Assembly (NCBI GenBank): GCA_038127535.1
Contig: JAYPHU010000021.1
Span: 1 to 64,000 of the forward strand
From: JAYPHU01 sp038127535
Lineage (GTDB): Bacteria; Pseudomonadota; Alphaproteobacteria; Rhodospirillales; UBA2165
DNA: 64,000 nt
Reading direction: 5' to 3'
Both the position numbers and the translations under genes were made by a program. The notes under the pieces were generated by a model that saw only the letters and a list, made by a program, of their open reading frames with translations, did not search any database and was not told the origin of the DNA. Positions 11,681 to 19,940 of the stretch are shown piece after piece (positions within the stretch are counted from its first letter, which is position 1; each line of letters starts with the position of its first letter).

Positions 11681-12445
11681 CTACGGGGCGGAAACGAAAG
11701 GCAGCAGCCCGTCCTGCACGTGATTCATAAATGCCATCATGATGGCCGGCACGGTGATCATCAGAAGCACCATCGAAACGACGATTTGCGCCGGCATCGC
11801 GACGAAGAAAATCGGAATTTGCGGCGACAGGCGGGTCATGACGCCTAGCACCAAGTTGTACACGATGGACACGACGATAAAAGGCGCCGCGAGTTGAACG
11901 CCGATTTTAAAGGTCTCCGAGACCGTTCTGGTGATCAGTGCCATAGCGTCACTGATTTCAGGTGTGACGCCCGGCTGGAAGATCGCATAGCTGTCGATTA
12001 TGGCCCGGATGAAGACATGATGCAGTCCGGTAACAAAGATCAGAAGTGTCGCCGTCGTGGTCAGAAAGCCGGCGACAATGGCGCTTTGCTGCTCGGAGAT
12101 AGGATCAAATACCAGCGAGTTGGCCATGGCCGAAATAAACGCAATGACCGTTCCGGTGGTTTGCACGGCGGAAAACAGGATCAGCGCCACCGTGGCGATG
12201 ATCGCTCCCGCCAGCACTTCACCCATGATCAGCGCAAACAGCATCATCGTTGTTTTCGGCAGGCCGGGCAGTTCATCCGCCAATAGCGGCGTGAGAATGA
12301 AGGCCAGAGCGAGTGCGATAGACAGCCGGGTCCGTATATTGACCTGCTTGCCGCGAAATCCGGGAAATAGAAAGAACATCGTACCGACCCGCGAGAAGAT
12401 CAGCATGAATACGAAAATATTGATGGTGAGGATTTGATCGAGCAT
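11681..12445 (-). CDS. fliR: Flagellar export protein FliR
   Basis: A 254-residue hydrophobic protein with about six membrane segments, starting MLDQILTINIFVFMLIFSRVG and carrying the FliR-typical FLFPGFRGKQVNIRTRL segment. With FliP and FliQ it forms the export channel core. It is separated from fliQ by 12 bp and from flhB by 30 bp. Confidence 0.95.
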   Translation of the reverse strand: MLDQILTINIFVFMLIFSRVGTMFFLFPGFRGKQVNIRTRLSIALALAFILTPLLADELPGLPKTTMMLFALIMGEVLAGAIIATVALILFSAVQTTGTVIAFISAMANSLVFDPISEQQSAIVAGFLTTTATLLIFVTGLHHVFIRAIIDSYAIFQPGVTPEISDAMALITRTVSETFKIGVQLAAPFIVVSIVYNLVLGVMTRLSPQIPIFFVAMPAQIVVSMVLLMITVPAIMMAFMNHVQDGLLPFVSAP

Positions 12446-12457
12446 CAGCGGGACGCC

Positions 12458-12724
12458 TTATCCCAGCGCGATCATCTTGTCGAAGAGCACCCTCGCGAAT
12501 TCAATCACCGAGGTCATCATGAACGGCATGAAAACAATCACGGCGCCGAAAATAATGATGATTTTGGGAACGAACGTCAGGGTCATTTCCTGGATCGACG
12601 TCAGGGTCTGGAAGATCGCAATGATCAGACCGATGGCCAACCCTGCCGCCATAATGGGCCCGCCCGCCTGTAGGATGACGAAGAAGGTGAGCCGGGAAAT
12701 TTCTAGGACGTCGTTTTCATTCAT
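12458..12724 (-). CDS. fliQ: Flagellar export protein FliQ
   Basis: An 88-residue protein with two membrane helices and the family pattern GLAIGLIIAIFQTLTSIQEMTLTFVPKI (abridged from residues about 29-56). It is part of the export gate with FliP and FliR. Length is standard. It is tightly spaced between fliE and fliR. Confidence 0.95.
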   Translation of the reverse strand: MNENDVLEISRLTFFVILQAGGPIMAAGLAIGLIIAIFQTLTSIQEMTLTFVPKIIIIFGAVIVFMPFMMTSVIEFARVLFDKMIALG

Positions 12725-12742
12725 GGATGGCGATCCGGTACG

Positions 12743-13057
12743 CTAGATCGGCATCCGAATAATTTGACGATAGGCTTCCAGCACCTTATCGCGCACGGCA
12801 ATGACCGTATTCAGGGTCAGTTCGGCTTCGGACACCGCCATGACCGCTTGGTTCAGATCAGCGGTACCGGCTGCCGCGCGGGCAGACTGTTGTTCCGATG
12901 TCTTACCGATCTCCACGGCCGATTCCGCGAAGTTTTTCACCATCTGTGAGAAATCGGACTGGCCGATCTGGTCCCGGGCGCTGTTACCCTTCGTTTCCTG
13001 CAACCGGTCGATCGCGTTTGAATATGCGCTCACTGCGTTGGTGACGTTGATGGCCAT
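12743..13057 (-). CDS. fliE: Flagellar hook-basal body complex protein FliE
   Basis: A 104-residue soluble protein ending in the FliE C-terminal helix (ELTLNTVIAVRDKVLEAYRQ). FliE joins the MS ring to the proximal rod and is the first rod substrate exported. The start at 13057 gives MAINVTNAVSAYSNAI. It lies between flgC and fliQ, as in most alphaproteobacteria. Confidence 0.94.
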   Translation of the reverse strand: MAINVTNAVSAYSNAIDRLQETKGNSARDQIGQSDFSQMVKNFAESAVEIGKTSEQQSARAAAGTADLNQAVMAVSEAELTLNTVIAVRDKVLEAYRQIIRMPI

Positions 13058-13100
13058 CCGTTTTAGTCTCCGTTATCGTTATCGTTCACGCCCGCCCGGT

Positions 13101-13514
13101 TTACCGGAGCAGATCAATTGTTTTTTGCATCATGGTCCGCGCCGTGCGGATTGACGTCAGGTTCGCCTCGTAGGACCGCTGGGCTTCCCGCAAGTCCATC
13201 ATTTCTACAAGGGCATTCACATTCGGTGTGCGGACCAATCCGGCGCCGTTGGCGGCCGGGTGTCCCGGATTCTGACGCAGGGGAAACTCGCTGGGATCGC
13301 CGACGATCCGGTCGACCTGGACGGTTGTCAGGCCGAGTTCCCGGTTCAGCGCGTTTCTGAACAGAATTTGTTTCCGACGGTAAGGTTCGAGACCCGGGGC
13401 GGTCGGCAGAGAATCGACGTTGGCGATGTTCTGGGAAATGACCCGAAGACGCTCGCCCTGGACCTTCATGCCGGCCGCGGAAAGTTTCAAAGAGCTGATA
13501 AGATCGTCAGACAT
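13101..13514 (-). CDS. flgC: Flagellar basal-body rod protein FlgC
   Basis: A 137-residue proximal rod protein. It has the rod-family N-terminus (LKLSAAGMKVQGERLRVISQNIANVDS) and the C-terminal helix (NVNALVEMMDLREAQRSYEANL). Length is standard. It follows flgB by 14 bp. Confidence 0.95.
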   Translation of the reverse strand: MSDDLISSLKLSAAGMKVQGERLRVISQNIANVDSLPTAPGLEPYRRKQILFRNALNRELGLTTVQVDRIVGDPSEFPLRQNPGHPAANGAGLVRTPNVNALVEMMDLREAQRSYEANLTSIRTARTMMQKTIDLLR

Positions 13515-13528
13515 GGCTATGATTCTCC

Positions 13529-13963
13529 TCAGGCCCCGCCACCGCCACCACGTCCGATTACGGCTTTAAACATGTTGTGATTTTTCTTGTAGATCTGGGT
13601 TACCAGATTGTGGTTGATCGCCGTCTCGTTCATTTTGAGCATCTGCTCTTCGAGAACGACCTGGTTGCCGTTCGGCAAGGTTTCATACGGGCTCTTGGCG
13701 CTCACTTGCTGGAATTTGCCCATGGTCGCTGCCGACGCTTTCCGAAATAGATGCTGCTCGTTCGTAATGAAAGTGCCGAAGCCCTCGCTCGGCGCGCGGG
13801 AACGGCGCAACGCGTCCTTGAACCCGAATGCCTTGAGGTCATTGGATCGATAGTCCGGCGTATCAGCGTTCGCGATATTTTGAGCAATAACCTGCTGGCG
13901 TTGATTAAGCCAATCCAGGCGTTGCCGCATCACCCCGAAAAGGGGCAGGTCGGTCAGTTTCAT
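13529..13963 (-). CDS. flgB: Flagellar basal-body rod protein FlgB
   Basis: A proximal rod protein of about 144 residues with the motif QQVIAQNIANADTPDYRSNDLK and a C-terminal helical segment (LKMNETAINHNLVTQIYKK). I chose the ATG at 13963, which gives the family-like MKLTDLPLFG; a GTG at 13975 is also in frame. It ends with a Gly-rich tail. It is the first gene of the flgB-flgC-fliE-fliQ-fliR-flhB-cckA operon, and a CtrA-like box lies about 76 bp upstream. Confidence 0.94.
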   Translation of the reverse strand: MKLTDLPLFGVMRQRLDWLNQRQQVIAQNIANADTPDYRSNDLKAFGFKDALRRSRAPSEGFGTFITNEQHLFRKASAATMGKFQQVSAKSPYETLPNGNQVVLEEQMLKMNETAINHNLVTQIYKKNHNMFKAVIGRGGGGGA

Positions 13964-14038
13964 CGCACCATCCACCAGTGCTGGAAGTTAGGTCTACTGG
14001 GCTTTTGCCCTTGTTACAGGGAGTATGGAGGAGCGGCT

Positions 14039-14053
14039 TTAAGAAATGGTTAC
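14039..14053. promoter_or_regulatory. Near-consensus CtrA box upstream of flgB operon
   Basis: TTAA-GAAATGG-TTAC matches TTAA-N7-TTAA at seven of eight fixed positions with exact spacing. It lies about 76 bp upstream of the flgB ATG, an expected place for control of an early flagellar operon. The rest of the 13964-14312 stretch holds only a short hairpin (GGCCC-TTTC-GGGCC, 14101-14114) and no gene that I recognise. Confidence 0.5.
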
Positions 14054-14312
14054 CGCTGGGCAAAAAATCCCGAGCGGACCGTCGGAATATGAAAATGGCC
14101 GGCCCTTTCGGGCCGACCAAGGTGCTCTTAGGTCAAAGAACCATAATCCTACAGGAAGAACCACCGTCCTGATGGCAACCGTGTTCGCACATCGGACCAA
14201 TAGACTCTGCGACACAGATCACAAAATGGGATGATTTCGGAGAATGGCCTGGACGGCAATGATACGATCGACGCCGGCGCCGGGGTGAAGCGTAACCGTA
14301 ATGATCCACCAC

Positions 14313-15383
14313 CTAGTTCGGCGGGAAGGTGGCGAAGCACTTGTTGGACTGGAAGATAAACGTTTCCACATAGTCCATGATGTCGGCCTTGCGGTCGAGG
14401 GCGTCCATCGCGCCGGCCAGGACATGCCAGTTTAAGAGCTCGTGGTGCCCAGCGCCTTCCACTTCATCCATTTGGCGATCCCGCCAGAAGCCATAATCGC
14501 CGTCTTCAAGCGCCGCCAGCATCTTCCGGTCAGACTCGAAGTCCGGCACCACATAGCCGGTGTTGGGCGACAGGAAACAGTGTGACCAGCTTGAGGATGC
14601 CATGATGACGCAGCGGTACGGGCTTTCGGCCAAGGTCTCCGCCAGCTTGACGCCGAGCTCGTGACAGAGCGCCGGGTTGGGGCCCGGCGGGTCGGGTAGG
14701 CCGTTGACCTCCGGCTCCTCGAACAAATGGGCGAAGGCGCCCTTGGCGCTGATCACCGAGCTGCCGTAGCAGTTCACGTGCAGCGGGATGATCGGATGGC
14801 TGAAGCCCTGCCGGTCCACATCCATGTAGAGCACCGTGTAGTTAAACCCGTGTGCCAGCAGGTCCGAATGCAAGAGCTTGTAGGCATAGGGCATGGAGAG
14901 GCCACGGTTCAACAGCCCGGCGGTGATGTACTTCGCCCCCTCCCGGTGGCCGTGCAGGTGGATCGGCTCCTCCCGGGGTTCGCCCCAATAGTTGGTTTTA
15001 TGCGCCATGACGCCCTGCCGCCAGACATATTGGTCGAAGTCGTCGTCCAGGCCGAACACGCAGAACGGCGGGATGATGTCTTCCTTGAAATTCTCATATT
15101 GGTCATCGGCAATGATGACGATGAAGTCGGGCGCGAATTCATCAATGATGGCGCGCTGCTTACGGAAGTTTTCCCACATCCGTTCCCGATACGCGCCGGC
15201 CGAGGTGAGGCCCATGTCGTCGCCGATCTCCTCGGCCATGCCGTCGGGCCAGTTGGCCTGATCTTTCCATTTGGGATCGATCAGCGGCGCATTTATGATC
15301 CGCTGCCAGATGGAGGACAGCCCCTCGTCCGTGCCGGTGAGGCCGGGATAGTGGGTCGTGCCGATGCCGAGTATTTCGCCCAT
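14313..15383 (-). CDS. LigB-type class III extradiol ring-cleavage dioxygenase
   Basis: A 356-residue protein of the LigB superfamily of non-haem Fe(II) dioxygenases, which cleave catechol-type rings such as protocatechuate or gallate next to the hydroxyls. Seen: an early His in GIGTTHYPG (His11), DFIVIIADDQYENF, the segment HLHGHREGAK, and MASSSWSHCFLSPNTG with a further His. I chose ATG 15383; an upstream open frame to 15557 is low-quality and overlaps the divergent gene. Divergent to the tautomerase gene, with which it would act in sequence if the substrate is gallate or protocatechuate. The exact substrate is not readable. Confidence 0.8.
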   Translation of the reverse strand: MGEILGIGTTHYPGLTGTDEGLSSIWQRIINAPLIDPKWKDQANWPDGMAEEIGDDMGLTSAGAYRERMWENFRKQRAIIDEFAPDFIVIIADDQYENFKEDIIPPFCVFGLDDDFDQYVWRQGVMAHKTNYWGEPREEPIHLHGHREGAKYITAGLLNRGLSMPYAYKLLHSDLLAHGFNYTVLYMDVDRQGFSHPIIPLHVNCYGSSVISAKGAFAHLFEEPEVNGLPDPPGPNPALCHELGVKLAETLAESPYRCVIMASSSWSHCFLSPNTGYVVPDFESDRKMLAALEDGDYGFWRDRQMDEVEGAGHHELLNWHVLAGAMDALDRKADIMDYVETFIFQSNKCFATFPPN

Positions 15384-15504
15384 GGCCGTAGCTGACCATG
15401 CCGGTCGTTCCGGGGTCAAGCGCATTCGGTTGGCGTCACAAGCGGCTCGACTTGCCCCGCCTGCTCCCGCAAAATGCGCGACATCAGTTGGAAGAAGATG
15501 AACG

Positions 15505-16596
15505 ATGGCGAAGCAAACACCGATCCCCTGCGTCCTGATGCGGGGCGGCACCTCCAAAGGCCCCTACTTTGATCTGGCCGACCTACCGGAGGACGAGGAA
15601 ACGCGGAACAATGTCCTGCTGGCGGCCATGGGCTCGCCCGATGTGCGCCAGATCGACGGCATCGGTGGTGCGGATTCCCTGACCTCCAAGGTTGCCATGG
15701 TCAGCAAGTCCGAACGGGACGGCATCGATATCGACTACCTGTTCGCGCAAGTCTCCATCGAAAAGGCGTTCGTCGACACCAACCCCTCCTGCGGTAATAT
15801 GCTGTCCGGTATCGCGCCGTACGCACTGGAGAAAGGCTGGGTGCCGATCGAGGGGGAGACATCCGAGGTCACCATCTACAATGTGAATACGGACTCGGTT
15901 ATTGAAGCGGTGATCCAGACCCCGGAAGGCGCCGTGAACTATGACGGCGACGCGGCCATCGACGGCGTACCGGGCACCGCCGCGCCTATTTTGCTAAAAT
16001 TCATGGCGGTCGCCGGGTCCAAGACCGGTAAGCTGCTGCCCACCGGATACCCGAAAGAGGAAATCGACGGGATCGAGGTGACCTGCATGGATGTGGCCAT
16101 GCCCATGGTACTGATGCGAGCGGCTGATCTCGGGATAACGGGGCATGAAACCCGCGACGAGCTGGACGCAAATACGGCGCTGTTTGAGCGGATGGAACCG
16201 ATCCGGCGGGAGGCCGGCCGGCGCATGGGGCTCGGCGATGTGTCGGAGCTGGTCATTCCCAAGATCGGACTTCTATCTGAACCCGTGGACGACGGCAGCA
16301 TCACGTCCCGCTATTTCGTGCCTACAAGCTGCCATGCCGCCCACGCGGTCACCGGCGGATTGTGTGTCGCCACCTGTACGGTAATGGAAGGAACCGTGGC
16401 CGACGGCCTTAGTCGCGTTAACCGGACCGCCGAAGAGACCATCGTCATCGAACATCCGTCCGGCCAATTGAATATTGAGCTGTGCGTTGACGGTCACGGG
16501 CCGGACCTGACGTTTGTCTATGGCGGGGTACTGCGAACCGCGCGCTGGCTGTTCGAAGGAAACGTGTTTGTGCCGTCCGATGTTTGGGCCGGCTGA
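15505..16596 (+). CDS. PrpF-family isomerase, likely 4-oxalomesaconate tautomerase
   Basis: A 363-residue PrpF/GalD-type protein: CVLMRGGTSKGPYFDLADLP near the N-terminus, a conserved Cys in NPSCGNMLSGIAPYAL, and GLLSEPVDDGSITSRYFVP followed by SCHAAHAVTGG. GalD converts keto and enol forms of oxalomesaconate after 4,5-cleavage of gallate. PrpF itself isomerises aconitates, so the alternative is a 2-methylcitrate role, but no prpB/C/D is near and a LigB dioxygenase is divergent at 121 bp. That context favours the aromatic pathway. Start at ATG 15505 gives the family-typical N-terminus. Confidence 0.8.
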   Translation: MAKQTPIPCVLMRGGTSKGPYFDLADLPEDEETRNNVLLAAMGSPDVRQIDGIGGADSLTSKVAMVSKSERDGIDIDYLFAQVSIEKAFVDTNPSCGNMLSGIAPYALEKGWVPIEGETSEVTIYNVNTDSVIEAVIQTPEGAVNYDGDAAIDGVPGTAAPILLKFMAVAGSKTGKLLPTGYPKEEIDGIEVTCMDVAMPMVLMRAADLGITGHETRDELDANTALFERMEPIRREAGRRMGLGDVSELVIPKIGLLSEPVDDGSITSRYFVPTSCHAAHAVTGGLCVATCTVMEGTVADGLSRVNRTAEETIVIEHPSGQLNIELCVDGHGPDLTFVYGGVLRTARWLFEGNVFVPSDVWAG

Positions 16597-16607
16597 GAGA
16601 TTACACC

Positions 16608-17372
16608 ATGGACCTACTCTTAAACGGCAAGACAGCGCTGGTGACTGGCGCCAGCCAAGGCATCGGCCGGGCCTGCGCGAAGGCATTGGCGGCCGAAGGG
16701 GTGCAGACCGCGATCGCCGCCCGGCGGGAAGAACTGCTGAAAGAGGTTGCCGACGAGATCGCCGCCGCCGGCCACTTGCGCCCCATTGTCATCGCTCATG
16801 ACATTATGTCCCCGGACGGACCGGAGAGCCTTGGTGGCAAGGCGCTCGACGCCCTCGGAAACGTCGACATTCTGATCAATTCCGCCGGCGGCAGCCGCAA
16901 GGTGGAACTTTATGCGGACGCCCCAACATGGGATGAAGGCATGGATATGAACTTCAATACCCAGCGCCGGCTGAGCCACGCCCTCCTCGCGCAAATGATT
17001 GAGCGGGAATGGGGCCGGATCGTCACCATCAGCGGCAAGAACGAACCGGAAAAGCATCCGGGCAAGATGAACATCGCCATGTCGGCGAAGGCCGCGCTTC
17101 ACGCCTGGTCCAAGGGACTCTCCAACGAGGTCTCGAAGTACGGCGTCACAGTCAATTGCCTCGGCCCCGGCAAGATCATGAGCGAACAGATCCGGCAGAA
17201 TTATGATGAGGAGCGGCGGCGCAAATACGCCGAAGAGGAAATTCCCATCGGCTATCTGGGCGAACCCGAAGACATGGCGGTGCTGGCCGCCTTCTTGTGT
17301 TCCCCCCTGGCGCGATACATCACCGGGGCACTGATCCCCGTCGACGGCAGTTTCAGAAAATATGCCTTCTGA
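16608..17372 (+). CDS. SDR-family oxidoreductase lacking the catalytic Tyr
   Basis: A 254-residue Rossmann protein. The cofactor motif is TGASQGIGRA, then NSAGG and the catalytic-type Ser in VTISGKNEP. The usual YxxxK is replaced by AMSAK (Lys kept, Tyr absent), followed by normal NCLGPGKI and the C-terminal ITGALIPVDG. I chose ATG 16608, which gives MDLLLNGKTALVTGAS. It follows the tautomerase by 11 bp and overlaps the next gene start, so it is co-transcribed. It may use another proton donor or may have a non-redox role. Substrate unknown. Confidence 0.85.
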   Translation: MDLLLNGKTALVTGASQGIGRACAKALAAEGVQTAIAARREELLKEVADEIAAAGHLRPIVIAHDIMSPDGPESLGGKALDALGNVDILINSAGGSRKVELYADAPTWDEGMDMNFNTQRRLSHALLAQMIEREWGRIVTISGKNEPEKHPGKMNIAMSAKAALHAWSKGLSNEVSKYGVTVNCLGPGKIMSEQIRQNYDEERRRKYAEEEIPIGYLGEPEDMAVLAAFLCSPLARYITGALIPVDGSFRKYAF

Positions 17373-17751
17373 TCAAACCACAGATGCAGTGAACAAGGCC
17401 AAAGCCGTGATGGACACCCATCTGACGGTGCTGAACGCGAGCGACGAAGCGGCGCTGGCCGCAACGCTTCATTTTCCCCACTACCGCTTGTCTGGTGGGA
17501 AGCTAAAAACATGGGAAGGGCCTGAAACCTACCTGGCTGATTTTCTCGCCCGTGCCGGAGACGAGTGGCACCACACCGAATGGGATGGATTAGACGTGAT
17601 CGCCGCGGAGCCCGGCTAGGTTCACCTGGACGTCACATTTACCCGATATAGAGCCGATGGCTCGGTTCTTGGGAAATTCCGGTCGCTTTGGATCATCGCC
17701 GAAATTAACGGCGTATGGGCAGCCCAACTGCGCTCTTTATTCGCGCCTTAG
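17362..17751 (+). pseudogene. NTF2/SnoaL-like protein gene split by an in-frame TAG
   Basis: The first 85 codons (to TAG at 17617-17619) read as a small NTF2-like fold protein (MDTHLTVLNASDEAALAAT, HFPHYRLSGGKLKTW). The same frame continues after the stop with VHLDVTFTRYRADGSVLGKF and SLWIIAEINGVWAAQLRS up to TAG 17749-17751, which is the C-terminal sheet of such a protein. The full frame would code for about 129 residues, a normal length. The ATG overlaps the end of the SDR gene. One base change in the TAG would restore it, so it is a recent nonsense allele, a sequencing error, or a true truncation. Confidence 0.75.
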
Positions 17752-17766
17752 AACTGGAAACGAGTT

Positions 17767-19353
17767 TTATTCGTCCGAGTCGGCCTTGCGCGCCTTGAAG
17801 GAAGTCCAGGCCCGGAAACCGACGACGGCCGCGCCGATGATCAGGAAGATCGGTGCGAACGAGAACTTGCCCTGATACTCAAAAGTCAGGAACACTAGGA
17901 ACCCGCTGTCCGAGATGATCATCGATTGGCGGAACGCCTCTTCCATGCTGGACGTCAACACAAAGGCGATGATGAAGGCGGCGGCCGAGAAATTCGTTCG
18001 CCGCATCACATAGCCGATCACGCCGAATAAAAGCGCGAAACCCACATCCCAGATGGAGGCGCGGGAGGAATAGCTCGCGGCCAGAGAAATCATGAGGATC
18101 GTCGGATAAAGGTGCCGGGTCGGCAGCACAGCGATGATGCGCCCGATGTAGGACGCCGCAAAATAGCCGATCAACGCGTAAGCGCCGATGCCGATTAATC
18201 CGGCCGCGAAAACACCGAAAATAAACTCTCGTGGACTGATCAGTTTGCCGGCGATAAACAGCGGCGGCTCTTCGGCAAAAATCGTCGGGCCGGGCTGCAG
18301 ACCGTTCACCAGGAACATACCGATCAGCACGGCGGCAATGGTGGAACCCGGAATACCGAGGGTCAGAAGCGGAATCATGGACGGTCCGGACACCGCATTG
18401 TTGGCCGATTCCGGGGCGGCGATACCCTCGACGATGCCCGTGCCCCATTCTTCCTTGTTCTTGGCTCTGCGCTTTTCTTCGCCATAGGCAACGAAACAGG
18501 CGACGGAGGAACCCAGCCCCGGCATCATGCCGATCAAAGAGCCGTAAATGGAGGATCGGAACATCAGCGGGATGCAGCGCTTGAACTCAGGCCAGGTGAA
18601 GTAATGCGCCGTCGGATCGTCAATCTTATCGGCGGCGGTCTGGATCATGTCCGTCTTCACACGTTTCTCGGCCTGGACGATAACTTCGGAAATCACGAAC
18701 ACGCCGATCAGCAGCGGCACCAGCGCCATGCCGGATTCCAGCTCATCGATGCCCATTGTCATTTTGAACTGGCCGGTGATCACGTCTTCGCCGATCAGCG
18801 CGATGGCCGCCCCGAACAGGGTCGAGACGATGCCCTTAATAATGCTGTCGCTGACTACGGAGCCAATGACGACAAAGGCCATCAGGTAGATCGCGAAGTT
18901 CTCGGGCGGGCCAAATTTCCGCGTGAACGCGGCAATCGCCACGGCCCCGAAGATCAGAATAATCTCGCCGAAATAGTCTCCGTAAGCGGAGGCGACGGCG
19001 GCGGTCTTGAGCGCCTTGCCGGCCTTCCCGGCCTGGGTCATCGGGTAGCCGTCCTGCATGGTGGCGGCGGATGCAGCGGTACCGGGTGTATTAAACAGGA
19101 TCGCAGCAATCGATCCGCCGTATCGGCCGGATTTGCCGATCACATAAAGAAAAGCCAACCCGGCGAGGCCGCCGATCTCTTCGTTGTACGCAATTAGAAT
19201 GGGCAGCATCATAGCGATGGCGGCGGCGGCAGTCAGCCCCGGCAGAGCGCCGAATATGATACCGACAAAAGCGGCCAGGATCACAAACCAAATCGCATAC
19301 GGATCGGCGAAAAGGGTGCCGAAACCGCCGATGATATCTTCAAAAAACATCAT
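17767..19353 (-). CDS. tctA: Tripartite tricarboxylate transporter large permease TctA
   Basis: A 528-residue membrane protein with about 11-12 hydrophobic segments. Family motifs include FGALPGLTAAAAIAMMLP near the N-terminus, GKSGRYGGSIAAILFNTPGT, and the second half GMMPGLGSSVACFVAYGEEKR and ESANNAVSGPSMIPLLTLG. It forms the membrane part of a secondary transporter driven by an ion gradient, fed by the TctC binding protein. It follows tctB by 3 bp. The neighbouring dioxygenase cluster suggests an aromatic or carboxylate substrate, but the sequence does not give it. Confidence 0.93.
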   Translation of the reverse strand: MMFFEDIIGGFGTLFADPYAIWFVILAAFVGIIFGALPGLTAAAAIAMMLPILIAYNEEIGGLAGLAFLYVIGKSGRYGGSIAAILFNTPGTAASAATMQDGYPMTQAGKAGKALKTAAVASAYGDYFGEIILIFGAVAIAAFTRKFGPPENFAIYLMAFVVIGSVVSDSIIKGIVSTLFGAAIALIGEDVITGQFKMTMGIDELESGMALVPLLIGVFVISEVIVQAEKRVKTDMIQTAADKIDDPTAHYFTWPEFKRCIPLMFRSSIYGSLIGMMPGLGSSVACFVAYGEEKRRAKNKEEWGTGIVEGIAAPESANNAVSGPSMIPLLTLGIPGSTIAAVLIGMFLVNGLQPGPTIFAEEPPLFIAGKLISPREFIFGVFAAGLIGIGAYALIGYFAASYIGRIIAVLPTRHLYPTILMISLAASYSSRASIWDVGFALLFGVIGYVMRRTNFSAAAFIIAFVLTSSMEEAFRQSMIISDSGFLVFLTFEYQGKFSFAPIFLIIGAAVVGFRAWTSFKARKADSDE

Positions 19354-19356
19354 GGC

Positions 19357-19869
19357 TTATTCACCCTTAATCCAATCCGTGTAGGGGCGCAGATCAACGA
19401 AGTACCCTTGAGGATCGCTCAACAGCATGACCCCCATGAACAGCCATTGGAAGATGACCGCCAGGAAGATCGAGCCGGCGATGATGCCGATCCAGTTCCG
19501 ATTGCCAAAAGCATAAAGAGTGGCAATAAACGTCACGATCAGCGCAACGAAATAGCCGAACCCCCAAAAAAAGACGACAAACAAGACGCCGCAGCCGACG
19601 ACTTCCAAGATGCACTTAATGTCGCTGTCGAGAAAACCGTATTCGTTCTTCAAATCGCCGGCACGGCCTGAATAGGCCCTTATCCCGAGCCAGACACCGC
19701 TGAGGATCAAAGAGATCGCCAAAATCAGCGGCATGGTTCGCGGCCCGACCATCTCCTTTGACGTTCCTATCGTCATCGCTTGGAAGACGAAGAATACGCC
19801 GATCAGAAGGACGACGAGACTGACCCAATACTCGACCTTGGTTTTGTATTGTTGATTGTCCACGATCAA
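19357..19869 (-). CDS. tctB: Tripartite tricarboxylate transporter small subunit TctB
   Basis: A 170-residue protein with four membrane helices, starting with a short charged N-terminus (VDNQQYKTKVEYW). The pattern of a pair of helices, a loop with polar residues, and a second pair is that of the TctB family. It lies between tctC and tctA. A hairpin lies just upstream between tctC and tctB. Confidence 0.88.
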   Translation of the reverse strand: MIVDNQQYKTKVEYWVSLVVLLIGVFFVFQAMTIGTSKEMVGPRTMPLILAISLILSGVWLGIRAYSGRAGDLKNEYGFLDSDIKCILEVVGCGVLFVVFFWGFGYFVALIVTFIATLYAFGNRNWIGIIAGSIFLAVIFQWLFMGVMLLSDPQGYFVDLRPYTDWIKGE

Positions 19870-19890
19870 AACAATGGCATTAAATAATCA

Positions 19891-19935
19891 AAAGAAAAAG
19901 GGGCGAGGCCGGCGAAGGCCTGCCCCTTTTCTTTT
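19891..19935. terminator. Strong hairpin between tctC and tctB
   Basis: AAAAGGGGC...GGCC and its complement form a long stem with flanking A and T runs on both sides (AAAGAAAAAGGGGC to GCCCCTTTTCTTTT). On the minus strand it lies between the tctC stop and the tctB start. It would act as a partial terminator, giving more binding protein than permease, or stabilise the 3' end of the tctC message. Confidence 0.75.
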
Positions 19936-19940
19936 CGAGC

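Noticed and set aside
14219..14312. Short open frame with a tidy segment (VTLHPGAGVDRIIAVQAILR)
   Set aside because: No start with a ribosome site of its own, no family recognised, and it is only about 30 codons long; not supported as a gene.
15384..15557. Longer LigB protein starting at 15557
   Set aside because: The extra 58 residues have no family similarity and overlap the start of the divergent tautomerase gene.
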